Shown here piece after piece: positions 49,425 through 58,613 of a stretch of 64,000 nucleotides of DNA. The notes beneath the pieces were generated by a model that was given only the letters and a program-made list of their open reading frames with translations, was not told the DNA's origin and searched no databases. The DNA lies in assembly GCA_002855745.1 (NCBI GenBank), contig NDWX01000008.1, forward strand, positions 1-64,000, written 5' to 3'. Within the stretch, counting starts at the first letter, position 1. Every line of letters begins with the position of its first letter. This stretch comes from Thermofilum sp. NZ13 (GTDB lineage: Archaea > Thermoproteota > Thermoprotei > Thermofilales > Thermofilaceae). Made by a program: the position numbers and the translations under genes.

Positions 49425-50423
49425 ATGGTTGTTAGGGTTGACGTTAAGAGGCTACTTTACGCGCTCCCCTATTCGAGGACTCTGCGCGAGCTAGCCAGGA
49501 ACGCAAAGGTCTCGCACACGGCTGTGAGGCGCGTTGTAAAAGAGCTCTCGAAGGAGGGCTCCTTCAGGGTGATCACGGACGACAGCTTCTACAACCTCAC
49601 AAGGCTCATAGCCTTCGTAGACAAAATCCCGGAGAAGCTTCCATTCGGCACGACGGGCGTAAGGACGCTAACCTCCCTCGAAGGCAGGAAGACGCTCATA
49701 ATGGCCTACCTTCCCAAACCGCTGGTGGAGGACTACATCAAGAGCCTTTCCGAGGAGGTGCATGTGCTCGAGTGGTTCGCCTCAACAGACTACGTAGCCT
49801 GGCTACCCCACCCAGAGCTAGAATCCATAGCACCTAGGGAATTCGACTCCCTGGTGGACAGGGCCCACGAGCTCATACCACCCAGGACCAACCTCAGGCC
49901 ACTCCCAGTCCTCGACCAGGTCGACCTCGTCCTGCTGTGGGGGAAGCTCCTCTTGGGACCCTTCGCGAGGCCCACCGAGATATTCAACAGGCTGCTCGCG
50001 GAGGGGGAGAAGGTTGAGGCTCCGTCGAAGCAGGTGCTCAGCTACCACTACCGCGTCCACATCCAGCCAGGCTGGAGGTACAACACATACTTCAAGTACA
50101 CCAGCCAAGAAGAGCTCCCATTCACCGCATACTACATGAAAGGCAAAGAAGCAGAGAAGGTAGCCAGAGCGCTGGCGCTACTACCCAGGCTAGGGATGTC
50201 CATCATCGGCCAAGGCAAAGCACTCTACCTCGGCCAGCCGCTATGCGCATACCACCCACTCCTCGTCGAAATTCCACAAACCTACGTAGTCGAGCCCCTA
50301 ACAATGTACATGAAGCTAGACCTGTACACGGATGTTCCAAGGCTGTGGAAGTTGCTTGAGCCAGAGACCAAGCGCTGGCGCTGGGTCGAGGAGAAGATCC
50401 CGGTCAAAGCGCAGAGCCAGTAG
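49425..50423 (+). CDS. Lrp-like winged-helix transcriptional regulator
   Basis: A 332-aa protein with an N-terminal helix-turn-helix (LRELARNAKVSHTAVRRVVK) of Lrp/AsnC type, followed by two ligand-like domains (~60-150 and ~190-310), the second ending in aromatic-rich stretches (YFKYTSQEELPFTAYY). No precise family recognised; such proteins occur in Thermoproteales. A TTTAAATAC box at 49383-49391 and a GAGGGG ribosome site (49418-49423) support ATG 49425. Confidence 0.65.
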   Translation: MVVRVDVKRLLYALPYSRTLRELARNAKVSHTAVRRVVKELSKEGSFRVITDDSFYNLTRLIAFVDKIPEKLPFGTTGVRTLTSLEGRKTLIMAYLPKPLVEDYIKSLSEEVHVLEWFASTDYVAWLPHPELESIAPREFDSLVDRAHELIPPRTNLRPLPVLDQVDLVLLWGKLLLGPFARPTEIFNRLLAEGEKVEAPSKQVLSYHYRVHIQPGWRYNTYFKYTSQEELPFTAYYMKGKEAEKVARALALLPRLGMSIIGQGKALYLGQPLCAYHPLLVEIPQTYVVEPLTMYMKLDLYTDVPRLWKLLEPETKRWRWVEEKIPVKAQSQ

Positions 50424-50619
50424 CCCTCCCAATTCCCATTTTTTAGCTTTGGTTTCAGGCAACTTCGTTTTGTTTTTGGGCACGCAACGACTCTAGCGTC
50501 CCTGCTTTGAGCCTGTTGTCACCACTGGGGTCAGGAGGGGGCTGGAGCTGGGTTTTTCCCGTCACGGCGTGGATACTAAAGTATAATAGTGGCCTGCGAG
50601 GATGGGTTCACGAGCTTGA

Positions 50620-51981
50620 ATGGGTATCGCTTACCCCAGGTACGAGGAGCTTGAGAGCCGTAGGCCTTTGGCCACGATAGCGCTCGTCGCCCTCAACACG
50701 CTCGTGTACCTCGCGACATCTGTGGGCAACGGGTTCCTCGCCGTGGAGGACCGGTGGGTCCAGTCGCTCGCCTTCGTCCCAGCCTTCATCATGAAGCCCA
50801 GCCAGCTTTACAGGGTTTTCACCAGCATGTTCCTTCACGCGAACCTGGCGCACATATTCTTCAACATGCTGTACCTGTACGCCTTCGGGAGGCAGGTCGA
50901 GGTCGCTCTTGGATCCAAGCGCTACCTGGCGCTCTACCTTCTCAGCGGCGTCTTCGCCACGGTCTTCCACACCGCGTACATACCCATCGAGGGGGCCTCC
51001 TCCGCCTTCGTCCCCGCGCTCGGGGCCAGCGGGGCGATAAGCGGCGTTCTGGGCGCGTACCTGCTCCTCTTCCCAGGCACGAGGCTCACCATGTGCTTCT
51101 TCTACTTCTTCATACCCCTGTGCTTCACCACCCGCGCCGCAGCGTACATAATATTCTGGTTCGCCACCCAGATCCTCGAGGGCTACCTGGGCGCGAGCCT
51201 CGGCGTCGCGGTGTTCGCCCACGCGGGCGGTTTCATAGGGGGCATCGCACTACTCCCGCTCGTCGTGAACCGCGAGAGGCTGGGCTTGCTCAGAGTCTAC
51301 GCGTCCATGAGGCGCTTCTTCTACAACGTCTTCTTCGTCAAGCCAGGGCTCGGCGGAGCCGCTAAGGCCATCATTGTGCTCCTCATCGCCCTCACGGCAG
51401 TCGGAGCCGTTTACTCGGCCTACGCTGGGGCTTCGGCCGGCGGTGTCACCAAGATCCTGGACTTCAGCGTGATGGAGTGCACCCCGGCCTGCACGGGCGT
51501 CTACGACAACGAGAGCGTCATCGTGCAGCTGAACAGCGGGAAGCTGGACTACAGCCCGATCTCAACAGGTAGCGTCAGGGTCGTCTTCAACAGGCTTAAC
51601 GCCACAGGCCTCGTGTACAGCAAAGCGTACCGGGGGCAAAGCGTGACAGTGAAGCTCACCACCAAGGGGATCGTCGAGAAGAAATCCGTCGAGATAAGCA
51701 TCGACGGCTCCCTGACGTTCGACAAGTACGGCTTGCTTGATTCAGGGGCCGGAACCGTGACAACGGAGATCCTGCGCTGCGACCCCTTCACGGGGGCGTG
51801 CACTAAAGGCCAGGTCCTGACCTACAGCTTCCTCGTCACGACCTCTGCGAGCATGGAGGGCTTCGAAGGAATACCTATCTCCCAGCTAGCGCTCCTATCC
51901 CTGCTCACATCCCTAGCATCGATCGCCGTCGTATGGCAGGCGGAGAAGTACGAGATCCTGGGAGAGGCTGCAATTCCTTAA
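50620..51981 (+). CDS. rhomboid protease with an extracytoplasmic C-terminal domain
   Basis: A 453-aa protein. The first ~220 residues are a six-span rhomboid intramembrane serine protease: FLHANLAHIFFNMLYLYAFG, the catalytic GASGAISG (Ser near 141) and the catalytic His in FAHAGGFIGG. It then has a seventh membrane helix (~250-270), an extracytoplasmic beta-rich part (~280-420) with paired cysteines (ECTPAC, RCDPFTGAC), a final membrane helix (~425-445) and a short cytoplasmic tail. A GTATAATAG box at 50581-50589 precedes ATG 50620. The added domain could be a substrate-binding module. Confidence 0.88.
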   Translation: MGIAYPRYEELESRRPLATIALVALNTLVYLATSVGNGFLAVEDRWVQSLAFVPAFIMKPSQLYRVFTSMFLHANLAHIFFNMLYLYAFGRQVEVALGSKRYLALYLLSGVFATVFHTAYIPIEGASSAFVPALGASGAISGVLGAYLLLFPGTRLTMCFFYFFIPLCFTTRAAAYIIFWFATQILEGYLGASLGVAVFAHAGGFIGGIALLPLVVNRERLGLLRVYASMRRFFYNVFFVKPGLGGAAKAIIVLLIALTAVGAVYSAYAGASAGGVTKILDFSVMECTPACTGVYDNESVIVQLNSGKLDYSPISTGSVRVVFNRLNATGLVYSKAYRGQSVTVKLTTKGIVEKKSVEISIDGSLTFDKYGLLDSGAGTVTTEILRCDPFTGACTKGQVLTYSFLVTTSASMEGFEGIPISQLALLSLLTSLASIAVVWQAEKYEILGEAAIP

Positions 51982-52071
51982 TTCAGCTGGGCCGGCGTTT
52001 AAAGCATTTTTAACAAACGCTTTACTTAATTTTCGGGTTCGAGAGTAAAGCACATAAGAACTCCTCGCGTC

Positions 52072-54787
52072 ATGCGGCTGAGGGTACTTCCGGTGGGGGT
52101 CGTTAAAGCCACTGCTACCAGAGCAAGTCCTTGCCACGCTGGGCTCCTCCCCAGCTGGGCTCTCCTGGGAGGAAGCCAAGAGGAGGCTCTCGCAGTACGG
52201 CCCAAACCTGCTCCTCGCGGAGAGGAGGAGGTGGAGGAGCCTTAAAAGGTTCCTTAAGCACTTAACGGACCCTCTCTCCCTGCTCCTCATAATCGCGGCT
52301 ATCTTATCCTTCATAATAGGCTCATCCCAGCTCGGCTTCGCCATCCTCGCGCTAACTCTGCTCAACTCCCTCCTCAACACGCTCCAGGAGTGGCGCGCCG
52401 AGAAGGCCCTCGAGAAGCTCAAAGCCTGGGTGCCCGCCTACGCGAAGGTCCTCAGGGACGGGGAGCCAGCACTAGTGCACGTCAGCGAGATTGTGCCGGG
52501 CGACGTGATACTGGTCGAGGAGGGGGACCGCGTGCCGGCGGACGCGGTCCTGCTGGAGGCCCACGACCTCTGGGTGAGCAACATACCCCTCACGGGCGAG
52601 GCTGCGCCCCAGCCGAAGTACGTCGACGGCCTGGAGGAGGAGTACTCGTCCTACCTCGAGATGCCCAACGTGATACTGGCAGGGACAACCGTGGTCAGGG
52701 GTAGCGGGAAGGCCGTGGTCTTCGCCACGGGACCCAGGACGATGTTCGGCGACATCGTCAAGCTCGCGGAGGAGGTCGAGGAGGAGGAAAGCCCCCTCGA
52801 GCGCGAGATCGCGTCCCTTGCGAGGTACACATTCGCGGTGGCGATGGTTGTCGGCCTTGCCTTCTTCGCGGCGAGCCTCTTGCTCCTGCACCAGCCCGTC
52901 TACGACAGCATGCTCTTCATGATCGGCGTCATGACCTCCCTGGTCCCCGAGGGCCTGCAGATCACGGTGTCGATGGCCCTCGCGCTCGCGGTTCTCGACA
53001 TGGCCCGGAGGAACGTCCTCGTGAAGAGGCTCTCGGCGGTCCAAACCCTGGGCAGCGTGACGGTTATCGGGACGGACAAGACGGGGACGATAACCAAGGG
53101 GGAGATGGTCGTCTCCAGGGTTTGGGTCTACGATAGGGACTACGAGGTCACCGGCAACGGGTACGAGCCCGTAGGGGAGTTCCTCCTGAACGGCTCAAGG
53201 GCCGACAGGAGCGACTCCGCGCTCCATAAGCTCCTCGAGGCAGCCGCCCTCTCCTCCAACTCCCACCTCCAGCCTCCGCAGAGGGAGGGTGAGCCCTGGC
53301 GCGTGATAGGCGACCCGACCGACGGGGCGATAATTGTCGCGGCGCTGAAGTACGGGGTCGACAGGGACATGCTCCTGGAAGAGTACAAGCTGAAGTACCG
53401 GAAGCCGCTGGACCCCGTCAAGAAGACGATGTACAGCGTGTACGAGAAAGGAGGCGCAACATACCTGTTCCTCAAGGGGGCACCCAGGGGGGTCTTGAAC
53501 TCCTCAACGCACATCCTCGTGGACGGAGGGGTCAGGCCCCTCGACGGGCCGCTGAAGGCCAGGGTTGAGGAGAAGATACGCGAGTACGGGGAAGCTGGCT
53601 TGCGCGTTATAGGCGTGGCTTTCGGCTCGAACACGGAGGAGGACTCGAACCTCGTGTTCCTGGGGCTCATAGGCATAGCAGACCCCCTGAGGCCCGAGGT
53701 CCCCGAGTTCGTCGCTAAGGCCAAGAGGGGAGGGATCAAGATAGTGATACTGACCGGCGACTATGGCCCCACGGCTAAGTCCATCGCGGTGAAGGCTGGC
53801 ATCGTGGGGGAGAACGCCCGGGTGATCAGGGGCGTCGACCGGGAGAGCATGAGCGACGAGGAGCTGGCGAGGATACTGCGGGAGGAGGAGGTCGTGTTCT
53901 CGCGCCTCACGCCGGAGCAGAAGCTCAGGGTGCTGAGGGTGTTGAAGAAGAACGGCGAGGTGGTGGCTATGATAGGCGACGGCGTCAACGACGCGCCCTC
54001 GCTCAAGGAGGCCGACGTGGGCGTCGCGATGGGCGTCACAGGTACAGACGTGGCCAGGGAGGTCGCGGACGTCATCCTGCTGGACGACAGCTTCGCCTCG
54101 ATCGTGAAGGGCATCGAGGCCGGGAGAGCGATATTCGACAACATAAAGAAGTTCGTAACCTACGTCTTCGCCCATAACTGGGCAGAGCTCCTCCCATTCC
54201 TGGCCTTCATAACCGCCAGGATACCCCTCCCTCTTACCGTTACCCAGGTGCTCGCCATAGACCTCGGCATCGACGTCCTCCCATCCGTCGCCCTGAGCAG
54301 GGAGCCACCCGAGGAGGGCGTAATGGAGGAGCCGCCGCGGAGCAAGACCGAGAGGCTGTTCGACAAGAGAGTGCTCCTCAGGTCCCTAGCGGTCGGGCTC
54401 GTCGCGGCAACGCTCGCGCTCCACGGCTGCCTCCAGGCCTGGCGGCAGGGAGGCTGGTCGCCGGGCCTCAGCCTGGACCCGGAGAGCCCCGTGTACCTCA
54501 AAGGCGTGACGATGACCTTCGCCGGGATCGTGCTCGCCCAGATGGGCAACCTCGTCGCCTCGAGGAAGAGGAAGGGCTTCCCCCTCGAGCCGGGCCTCCT
54601 CAAGGACAGGTGGATCCTCCTCAGCCTCCTGGCCCAGCTCCTCGTGCTAGTCGCGATTGTCTACGCTCCTCCTCTCCAGCCCGTATTCCAGACCTACCCA
54701 CTGGCGCTACAGGACTGGCTGAGCCTCGCCTACATACCGGCCGCGGTCATCGCGGTAAACTACGCCCTCAGGAAGGCTGGCCTCTAG
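52072..54787 (+). CDS. cation-transporting P-type ATPase (P2 type), 5' end frame-disturbed
   Basis: About 900 aa. Actuator motif PLTGEAAP, M4 motif VPEGLQITVSMALALAV, phosphorylation site DKTGT, hinge GDGVNDAPSLKEADVGVA, M5/M6 VTYVFAHNWAELLPF and IDLGIDVLPSVALS. These fit the P2 (Ca2+/Na+/K+/H+) class, but the ion cannot be assigned. The frame is open from 52082 and encodes the cytoplasmic N-terminus (LLPEQVLATLGSSPAGLSWE), yet has no ATG, GTG or TTG before 52430. Removing one G from 52095-52099 would link it to ATG 52072 or GTG 52093. So either there is a frameshift or an unusual start. Confidence 0.85.
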
Positions 54788-56091
54788 CTGTCCGGCGATA
54801 ACCCGAGGAGATCTCCCAGCCTGTCGTAGTAGAGGAGCAACAGCGGCAGTGGGATGGTCCCCGGCCCCGAGGCCCGCAGCGCAGCGGTGTAGACAGCCAC
54901 TCTCCCCACTCTCCTGAGGCGCTCGGAGTCCCTGGACTTCACCTCGAATCCCACACCCTGCTCGGGGACCACGATGTCGACCTCGAACCCGTCGCGCCAA
55001 TAGCCAACCCTGTACGCCCTGGCGACGTGCTCAGCCACAACAGCCTCGAGAACCGCGCCTTCTTCAGGCTGCCGCACACCGGCCCACCTCGACACCACGC
55101 GGTAGAGGAGGGGGTCGACGAAGTGGACTTTCCGCTCCTTCCTGACGTCCTCGACGAGCCGTGAGACATCCACGTAGAGGAGGCTGCGCGCGAGGAACAG
55201 CTTCTCAAAGAGGTCGATGTACGACAAAACCACCTTGTGCGACCTGAGGCCGTACTCCCTCGCGACACTGTTTAAGCTGAAGGCATTCGGTGCCTTCTCC
55301 ACGATCGCCCTCGCAACCCTCTTCGCGAAGACCTCGCTTCGCCTGAGCCTGCTCAAGTCGAAAACAATGGAGTTCAGCAGGTCCCGCTCGAAACCCGTGT
55401 CGACAACACCCTTGGACAGGCACGAGACGACGCTCCTCGGGAAGCCCCCGCACTCGAGGTACCTCTCAAGCAGCTCCTCCAGGACGCCGAGCCAGCCTAG
55501 AAGGTCGCTGGGGCTAGAGGTCACTGGGACGTCGCTCCTAGCGACCCCGACGAAGTCGCGGAAGCTCAGAGGCGTCAAGAGGAAGTCCCTCCCGAGGCCC
55601 CTTCTCCCCGGGAAGGCCTCAAGCTCCCTCCTCGCGACCATCGAGAGCGAGCCCGTCGCCACAACCACGTCGCTTGAAAGCAACCCGCGGTCGATCAGGC
55701 TCTTGACAGCCCTGAACCACTCCCTCGGGTACGTCACCTCGTCCAGCAGGATGACGGAGCTCCTAAACCCCCAGCTGGACCTGAGCCTCAAGTACCCCCT
55801 GAGCACCTCCTCGAGCTCCCGGTAATCCCCCAGCATGTCGCAGCTGTAGTAGAAGATCGCCCTCGGATCCCACCCCCTCCCGAGGAGCTCCCTTACGAGG
55901 AGCTTCAGGAGCGTCGTCTTCCCGACCTGCCTCGGGCCGAAGAGGAAGTGCAGCGAGAAAGGCTTCAACGCGCCTATAATCTCGTGGAGCAGCGGCGGAA
56001 CCCACCTGACCGGGCTCTCCACCCACCTTCGGATATCGTAGTCCTCGTCCAGCTTGCTAGCCCCCTTCCACCACGGGTTAAACTCCTCCAT
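54784..56091 (-). CDS. AAA ATPase, DUF4143 type
   Basis: A 435-aa ATPase: Walker A FGPRQVGKTTLLKLL, Walker B SVILLDEVTYPREW, an arginine-finger-type RRGLGRDFLLTPLSF, a winged-helix part (NSVAREYGLRSHKVVLSYID) and the C-terminal DUF4143 nuclease-like end (VDIVVPEQGVGFEVKSRD). The EVKS motif (E-x-K) is that of PD-(D/E)XK nucleases. ATG 56091 is chosen from the GTTTATATAGG box (56117-56127). Two matching palindromes flank that box. Its 3' end overlaps the P-type ATPase by four bases (convergent). Confidence 0.85.
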   Translation of the reverse strand: MEEFNPWWKGASKLDEDYDIRRWVESPVRWVPPLLHEIIGALKPFSLHFLFGPRQVGKTTLLKLLVRELLGRGWDPRAIFYYSCDMLGDYRELEEVLRGYLRLRSSWGFRSSVILLDEVTYPREWFRAVKSLIDRGLLSSDVVVATGSLSMVARRELEAFPGRRGLGRDFLLTPLSFRDFVGVARSDVPVTSSPSDLLGWLGVLEELLERYLECGGFPRSVVSCLSKGVVDTGFERDLLNSIVFDLSRLRRSEVFAKRVARAIVEKAPNAFSLNSVAREYGLRSHKVVLSYIDLFEKLFLARSLLYVDVSRLVEDVRKERKVHFVDPLLYRVVSRWAGVRQPEEGAVLEAVVAEHVARAYRVGYWRDGFEVDIVVPEQGVGFEVKSRDSERLRRVGRVAVYTAALRASGPGTIPLPLLLLYYDRLGDLLGLSPDS

Positions 56092-56095
56092 ACTC

Positions 56096-56149
56096 TTGGA
56101 ATTCTCAATTCCAACACCTATATAAACTCTTGGAATCCAGGATTCCAAG
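56096..56149 (-). promoter_or_regulatory. promoter flanked by two TTGGAAT palindromes
   Basis: TTGGAATT-CTC-AATTCCAA (56096-56114) lies between the TATA box (56117-56127) and the start codon; CTTGGAATC-CAG-GATTCCAAG (56129-56149) lies directly upstream of the TATA box. Both are perfect, share TTGGAAT/ATTCCAA half-sites and have 3-base spacers, implying one dimeric regulator binding at both sides of the promoter. Confidence 0.75.
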
Positions 56150-56300
56150 AACATGTGTGGTCGCTGGCCTCGGAGGCTGGGTGGGGCTGAGCCGAGGCCT
56201 TTCCGCTAACGTGCGGGGCCGGAGCGCGTCAAAACATTATTAGTAGCCTGAGCGCTGAAGCCTGTGGGGCTCATGGGGCACACTTTCGCCGACGTCAGGC

Positions 56301-56465
56301 TCAGGCCGCGCCTGGCGTCATCTGCCCCCCCTCAGCCCTTGGGAGCCTGCGTGCCACGTCGAGCAGGAGGGCGAATTTAGGCGTGAGCACGCGAAGCCGC
56401 GCCCTCAGTTCTTCAAGCTGATCCCCGCTTATACCCGGGCCCGCGGAGCCGTCCACCTTAAACAC
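56301..56465 (-). CDS. small protein coupled to the AbiEi-like gene (54 aa)
   Basis: GTG 56465 overlaps the stop codon of the upstream AbiEi-like gene, and the 54-residue frame has good coding character (GDQLEELRARLRVLTPKFAL, then LLDVARRLPRAEGG). It might be the truncated start of a partner nucleotidyltransferase or a stand-alone small protein; I recognise no family. An antisense frame 56273-56380 (MGHTFADVRLRP) weakly resembles retropepsin starts and may be a competing relic. Confidence 0.4.
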   Translation of the reverse strand: MFKVDGSAGPGISGDQLEELRARLRVLTPKFALLLDVARRLPRAEGGQMTPGAA

Positions 56466-57237
56466 GCCTCTCCTCCGCTACCCCGTTGGCGAACACCAGG
56501 CTTGTGTACTCTCCGAGCCTCTTCTCGAGGATGGCGGGGTCCGCGAGCCTGAAGTAGTCGAACCCGGTTGCTATTTGCTTGCCGGTGGCCGTCCTGAGGA
56601 ATGCCAGGAAGGTTGAGAGCCTTCGGAGGCTGCGCGGGTTTGTCCTGCGGGCGATCTCGTCCAGGTTCAGCCAACTCAGGTTGTGGTAGATGTACTGCTC
56701 GGCGGGGTAGGCTGGGTCGTATGCCAGGAGGTCGGCTAGGCTCTGCTCGGGTAGGCTCATGGACACCTTCAGGTCCCAGTCGTACCTCCAGGCCCTGCCC
56801 CTCAGGCTGGTGTAGACCGGCAGGTAGCCTTCAGGCGGGTCTACTCTGCCTTGGAGGAGGCTGTCGACGACGACCAGCGTTTTTTCGGGGAAGCCGAGCC
56901 ACTCGATGCTCGGGGGTTCGGCGATGTAGTAGTAGACCTCGGGCACCGACCTAGCCCAGTACTCGTGCGAACCGCTACCCTCAGCTGTCTCGAGCACGTA
57001 CTCCGCGAGCGCCCTGGCTTTGCCCGTGTCGCGCAGCGCCCACCTCCCGCGGCCCACCTCCCTCGCGATGCCGTCATCCCTGAGCTCTCTAAGGAACTTG
57101 TAGACGAGGCCGGAGTTAAGGCCGAAAACCCTTACGATGCGGGCTACGGGCACGTCAAGGTTCAGCCTCCAGGCTTTCGCAAGCTCTAACAGCACAGCCC
57201 ACCGTAACTTTGACACACGTAAAGCCACGCGATTCAC
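56458..57237 (-). CDS. winged-helix protein, AbiEi-antitoxin-like
   Basis: A 259-aa protein: N-terminal winged helix (PVARIVRVFGLNSGLVYKFL, then GRWALRDTGKARALAEYV) and a C-terminal alpha/beta domain (VVVDSLLQGRVDPPEGYLPV, IYHNLSWLNLDEIARR), similar in layout to AbiEi antitoxins, which repress and neutralise AbiEii nucleotidyltransferase toxins. No full AbiEii is encoded next to it; only a coupled 54-residue frame follows. A perfect palindrome (TAGGCAG-TTA-CTGCCTA) lies at 57265-57281 directly upstream of the TATA region (57247-57264), as expected of an autoregulator. Start ATG 57237. Confidence 0.6.
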   Translation of the reverse strand: MNRVALRVSKLRWAVLLELAKAWRLNLDVPVARIVRVFGLNSGLVYKFLRELRDDGIAREVGRGRWALRDTGKARALAEYVLETAEGSGSHEYWARSVPEVYYYIAEPPSIEWLGFPEKTLVVVDSLLQGRVDPPEGYLPVYTSLRGRAWRYDWDLKVSMSLPEQSLADLLAYDPAYPAEQYIYHNLSWLNLDEIARRTNPRSLRRLSTFLAFLRTATGKQIATGFDYFRLADPAILEKRLGEYTSLVFANGVAEERRV

Positions 57238-57264
57238 AATGCCATAGTTTTTTATAAAGATTTA

Positions 57265-57281
57265 TAGGCAGTTACTGCCTA
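57265..57281 (-). promoter_or_regulatory. palindromic operator upstream of the AbiEi-like gene
   Basis: TAGGCAG and CTGCCTA are perfect inverted repeats with a TTA spacer, adjoining the TATA-like TTTATAAAGATTTATA (57249-57264) on its upstream side. Confidence 0.6.
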
Positions 57282-57393
57282 CAATTAATGGGACATATGT
57301 TGCATTGAGACTGATTTCAGGAGCTGCTGAAGGGTTAGAGTTAATAGCTCTCCGGATTTGTAGAGAGAAAGAGAAGAACATGGCTACCAGAAG

Positions 57394-57549
57394 GTGGACG
57401 GGTTGCGACTCAAGGCGAAGAAAGGTGATAGTCAGAGGCTGAGGGTTAGGCTGTTCAAGCTGAGAGGTGTGGACAGAATGGAGGGGCTGTCAGAGGAAGT
57501 GGATAAGATCAGGGAGGAGTGGGACCGGGAATTCGAGGAGAGAACGTGA
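57394..57549 (+). CDS. possible antitoxin remnant (51 aa)
   Basis: A short charged frame (RLKAKKGDSQRLRVRLFKLR, then EEVDKIREEWDREFEERT) shaped like the C-terminal half of a VapB-type antitoxin. A GTG overlapping its stop (57546-57548) begins a ten-codon frame that stops at once, where a toxin gene would be expected. The lower G+C and lack of a clear start suggest a decayed toxin-antitoxin pair. Confidence 0.35.
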   Translation: MDGLRLKAKKGDSQRLRVRLFKLRGVDRMEGLSEEVDKIREEWDREFEERT

Positions 57550-57726
57550 ACTGGATCCCTACAATGATAAGATAGCAGAAAGAGAGGCGCGAACCTCCAG
57601 TGAAAACTCGAGCCGAGTACGAGCGCGATTGCTCGGTTTTAGGAGGTGCTCCTCGGGACCGGAGCCAGCTTAAACCTCAGAAGTGAACGCATTTATAGGC
57701 AAAGCTCCACCTGAGTGTGAGAGCAG

Positions 57727-58080
57727 ATGGGCCACGTTTCTGTGAGGGTGAGGATATGCTCGCTGGACAAGTCGAAGTGCGCGGACGTTGAAGCGCTCGT
57801 TGACGCTAGGGCGACGCTGACCGCGATCCCGAGGAGCCTAGCTGAGACGCTGGGCATCGAAGCCGTCAGGAGGGACGTCGTCGAGACAGGGGCTGGGCTC
57901 GTGGAGGTTGAGCGTGGCGCCGCCGTGGTCTCGGTGGAGGGCAGGGAAACGGTCACAGAGGTGTGGGTAAGCGATATCATCGGAAGGGTGCTCATCGGGG
58001 TTGCAACGCTGGAGATGCTCGGGCTCCGCGTCGACCCTAGGACGGGGAAGCTTGAGCCTTCGCCCCTGCTGCTCTACTAG
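57727..58080 (+). CDS. retropepsin-like protein with an altered active site
   Basis: A 117-aa protein of the clan AA small-protease type: the loop that normally reads D-T/S-G-A reads EALVDARATLTAIPRSLAE, keeping the Asp but with Ala-Arg in place of Thr-Gly; the later family strand IGRVLIGVATLEMLGLRVDP is intact. Loss of the DTG motif should abolish proteolysis while the fold stays, so it may be a pseudo-enzyme. Compare the intact DTG at 24665. A CATTTATAGG box at 57690-57699 precedes ATG 57727. Confidence 0.7.
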   Translation: MGHVSVRVRICSLDKSKCADVEALVDARATLTAIPRSLAETLGIEAVRRDVVETGAGLVEVERGAAVVSVEGRETVTEVWVSDIIGRVLIGVATLEMLGLRVDPRTGKLEPSPLLLY

Positions 58081-58115
58081 CCCATACGGTTGCTTGACTA
58101 CTCTCAGCGCGTACA

Positions 58116-58150
58116 GCTCAAAGCACAGCATGTGTGAAGGTTTAAATCCC
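58116..58150 (+). promoter_or_regulatory. promoter of winged-helix copy B, conserved with copy A
   Basis: The block contains CACA-GCA-TGTG (58124-58134) and the TATA-like GGTTTAAATC (58139-58148). It is almost identical to the minus strand of 833-864, upstream of the paralogue. Confidence 0.6.
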
Positions 58151-58178
58151 CCGGCATCCGCTTAAGCGCGACAGTCGA

Positions 58179-58523
58179 GTGGACAGAGAGATCTGGGACT
58201 GCGTTGCTAGGTGGCTCAGGCTGACGGGCCTCGCTAAAGCGCTCTGGAGGCTCAGGCAGCCGAAGCCCCTCAGCAGGGCGTTCGGCACGAGGAACACGAG
58301 GTACATAGCTAGCGTTCTCGAGAGGCTGCGCCTCGCGGGCCTTGTCAAAGAGGCTTTGGTCGGCGACGTGAGGTACGTCTACCTGACGGAGAGGGCTTGC
58401 GGCCTGCTTGCGCTGCTCGGCTACAGCCTCGAGGAGCGGGCGTGCGGGGAGCAGGCGTTCAGGCTCATCCGGCGCGGAGCCCATGAGTACCCGAAGAGGG
58501 GCCTCGGATCAGTGAAGGGGTGA
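58179..58523 (+). CDS. small winged-helix DNA-binding protein, copy B
   Basis: A 114-aa paralogue of the protein at 474-809, about two-thirds identical by eye: IWDCVARWLRLTGLAKALWR, RNTRYIASVLERLRLAGLVK, GDVRYVYLTERACGLL. The recognition helix lies around residues 32-50 and the wing around 58-70. GTG 58179 follows the conserved promoter. The C-terminal tail (EYPKRGLGSVKG) differs from that of copy A. It probably binds the CACA-N3-TGTG repeats at both promoters (inference). Confidence 0.78.
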   Translation: MDREIWDCVARWLRLTGLAKALWRLRQPKPLSRAFGTRNTRYIASVLERLRLAGLVKEALVGDVRYVYLTERACGLLALLGYSLEERACGEQAFRLIRRGAHEYPKRGLGSVKG

Positions 58524-58613
58524 ATGTGCTAGGCGCAGCCGGGTACCTCGACGCCTCGTAGTGCCTCTCAAGCACCCGGGCCCGCGGGGCAAGGAAGGCC
58601 AGCGAGGGAAAAC

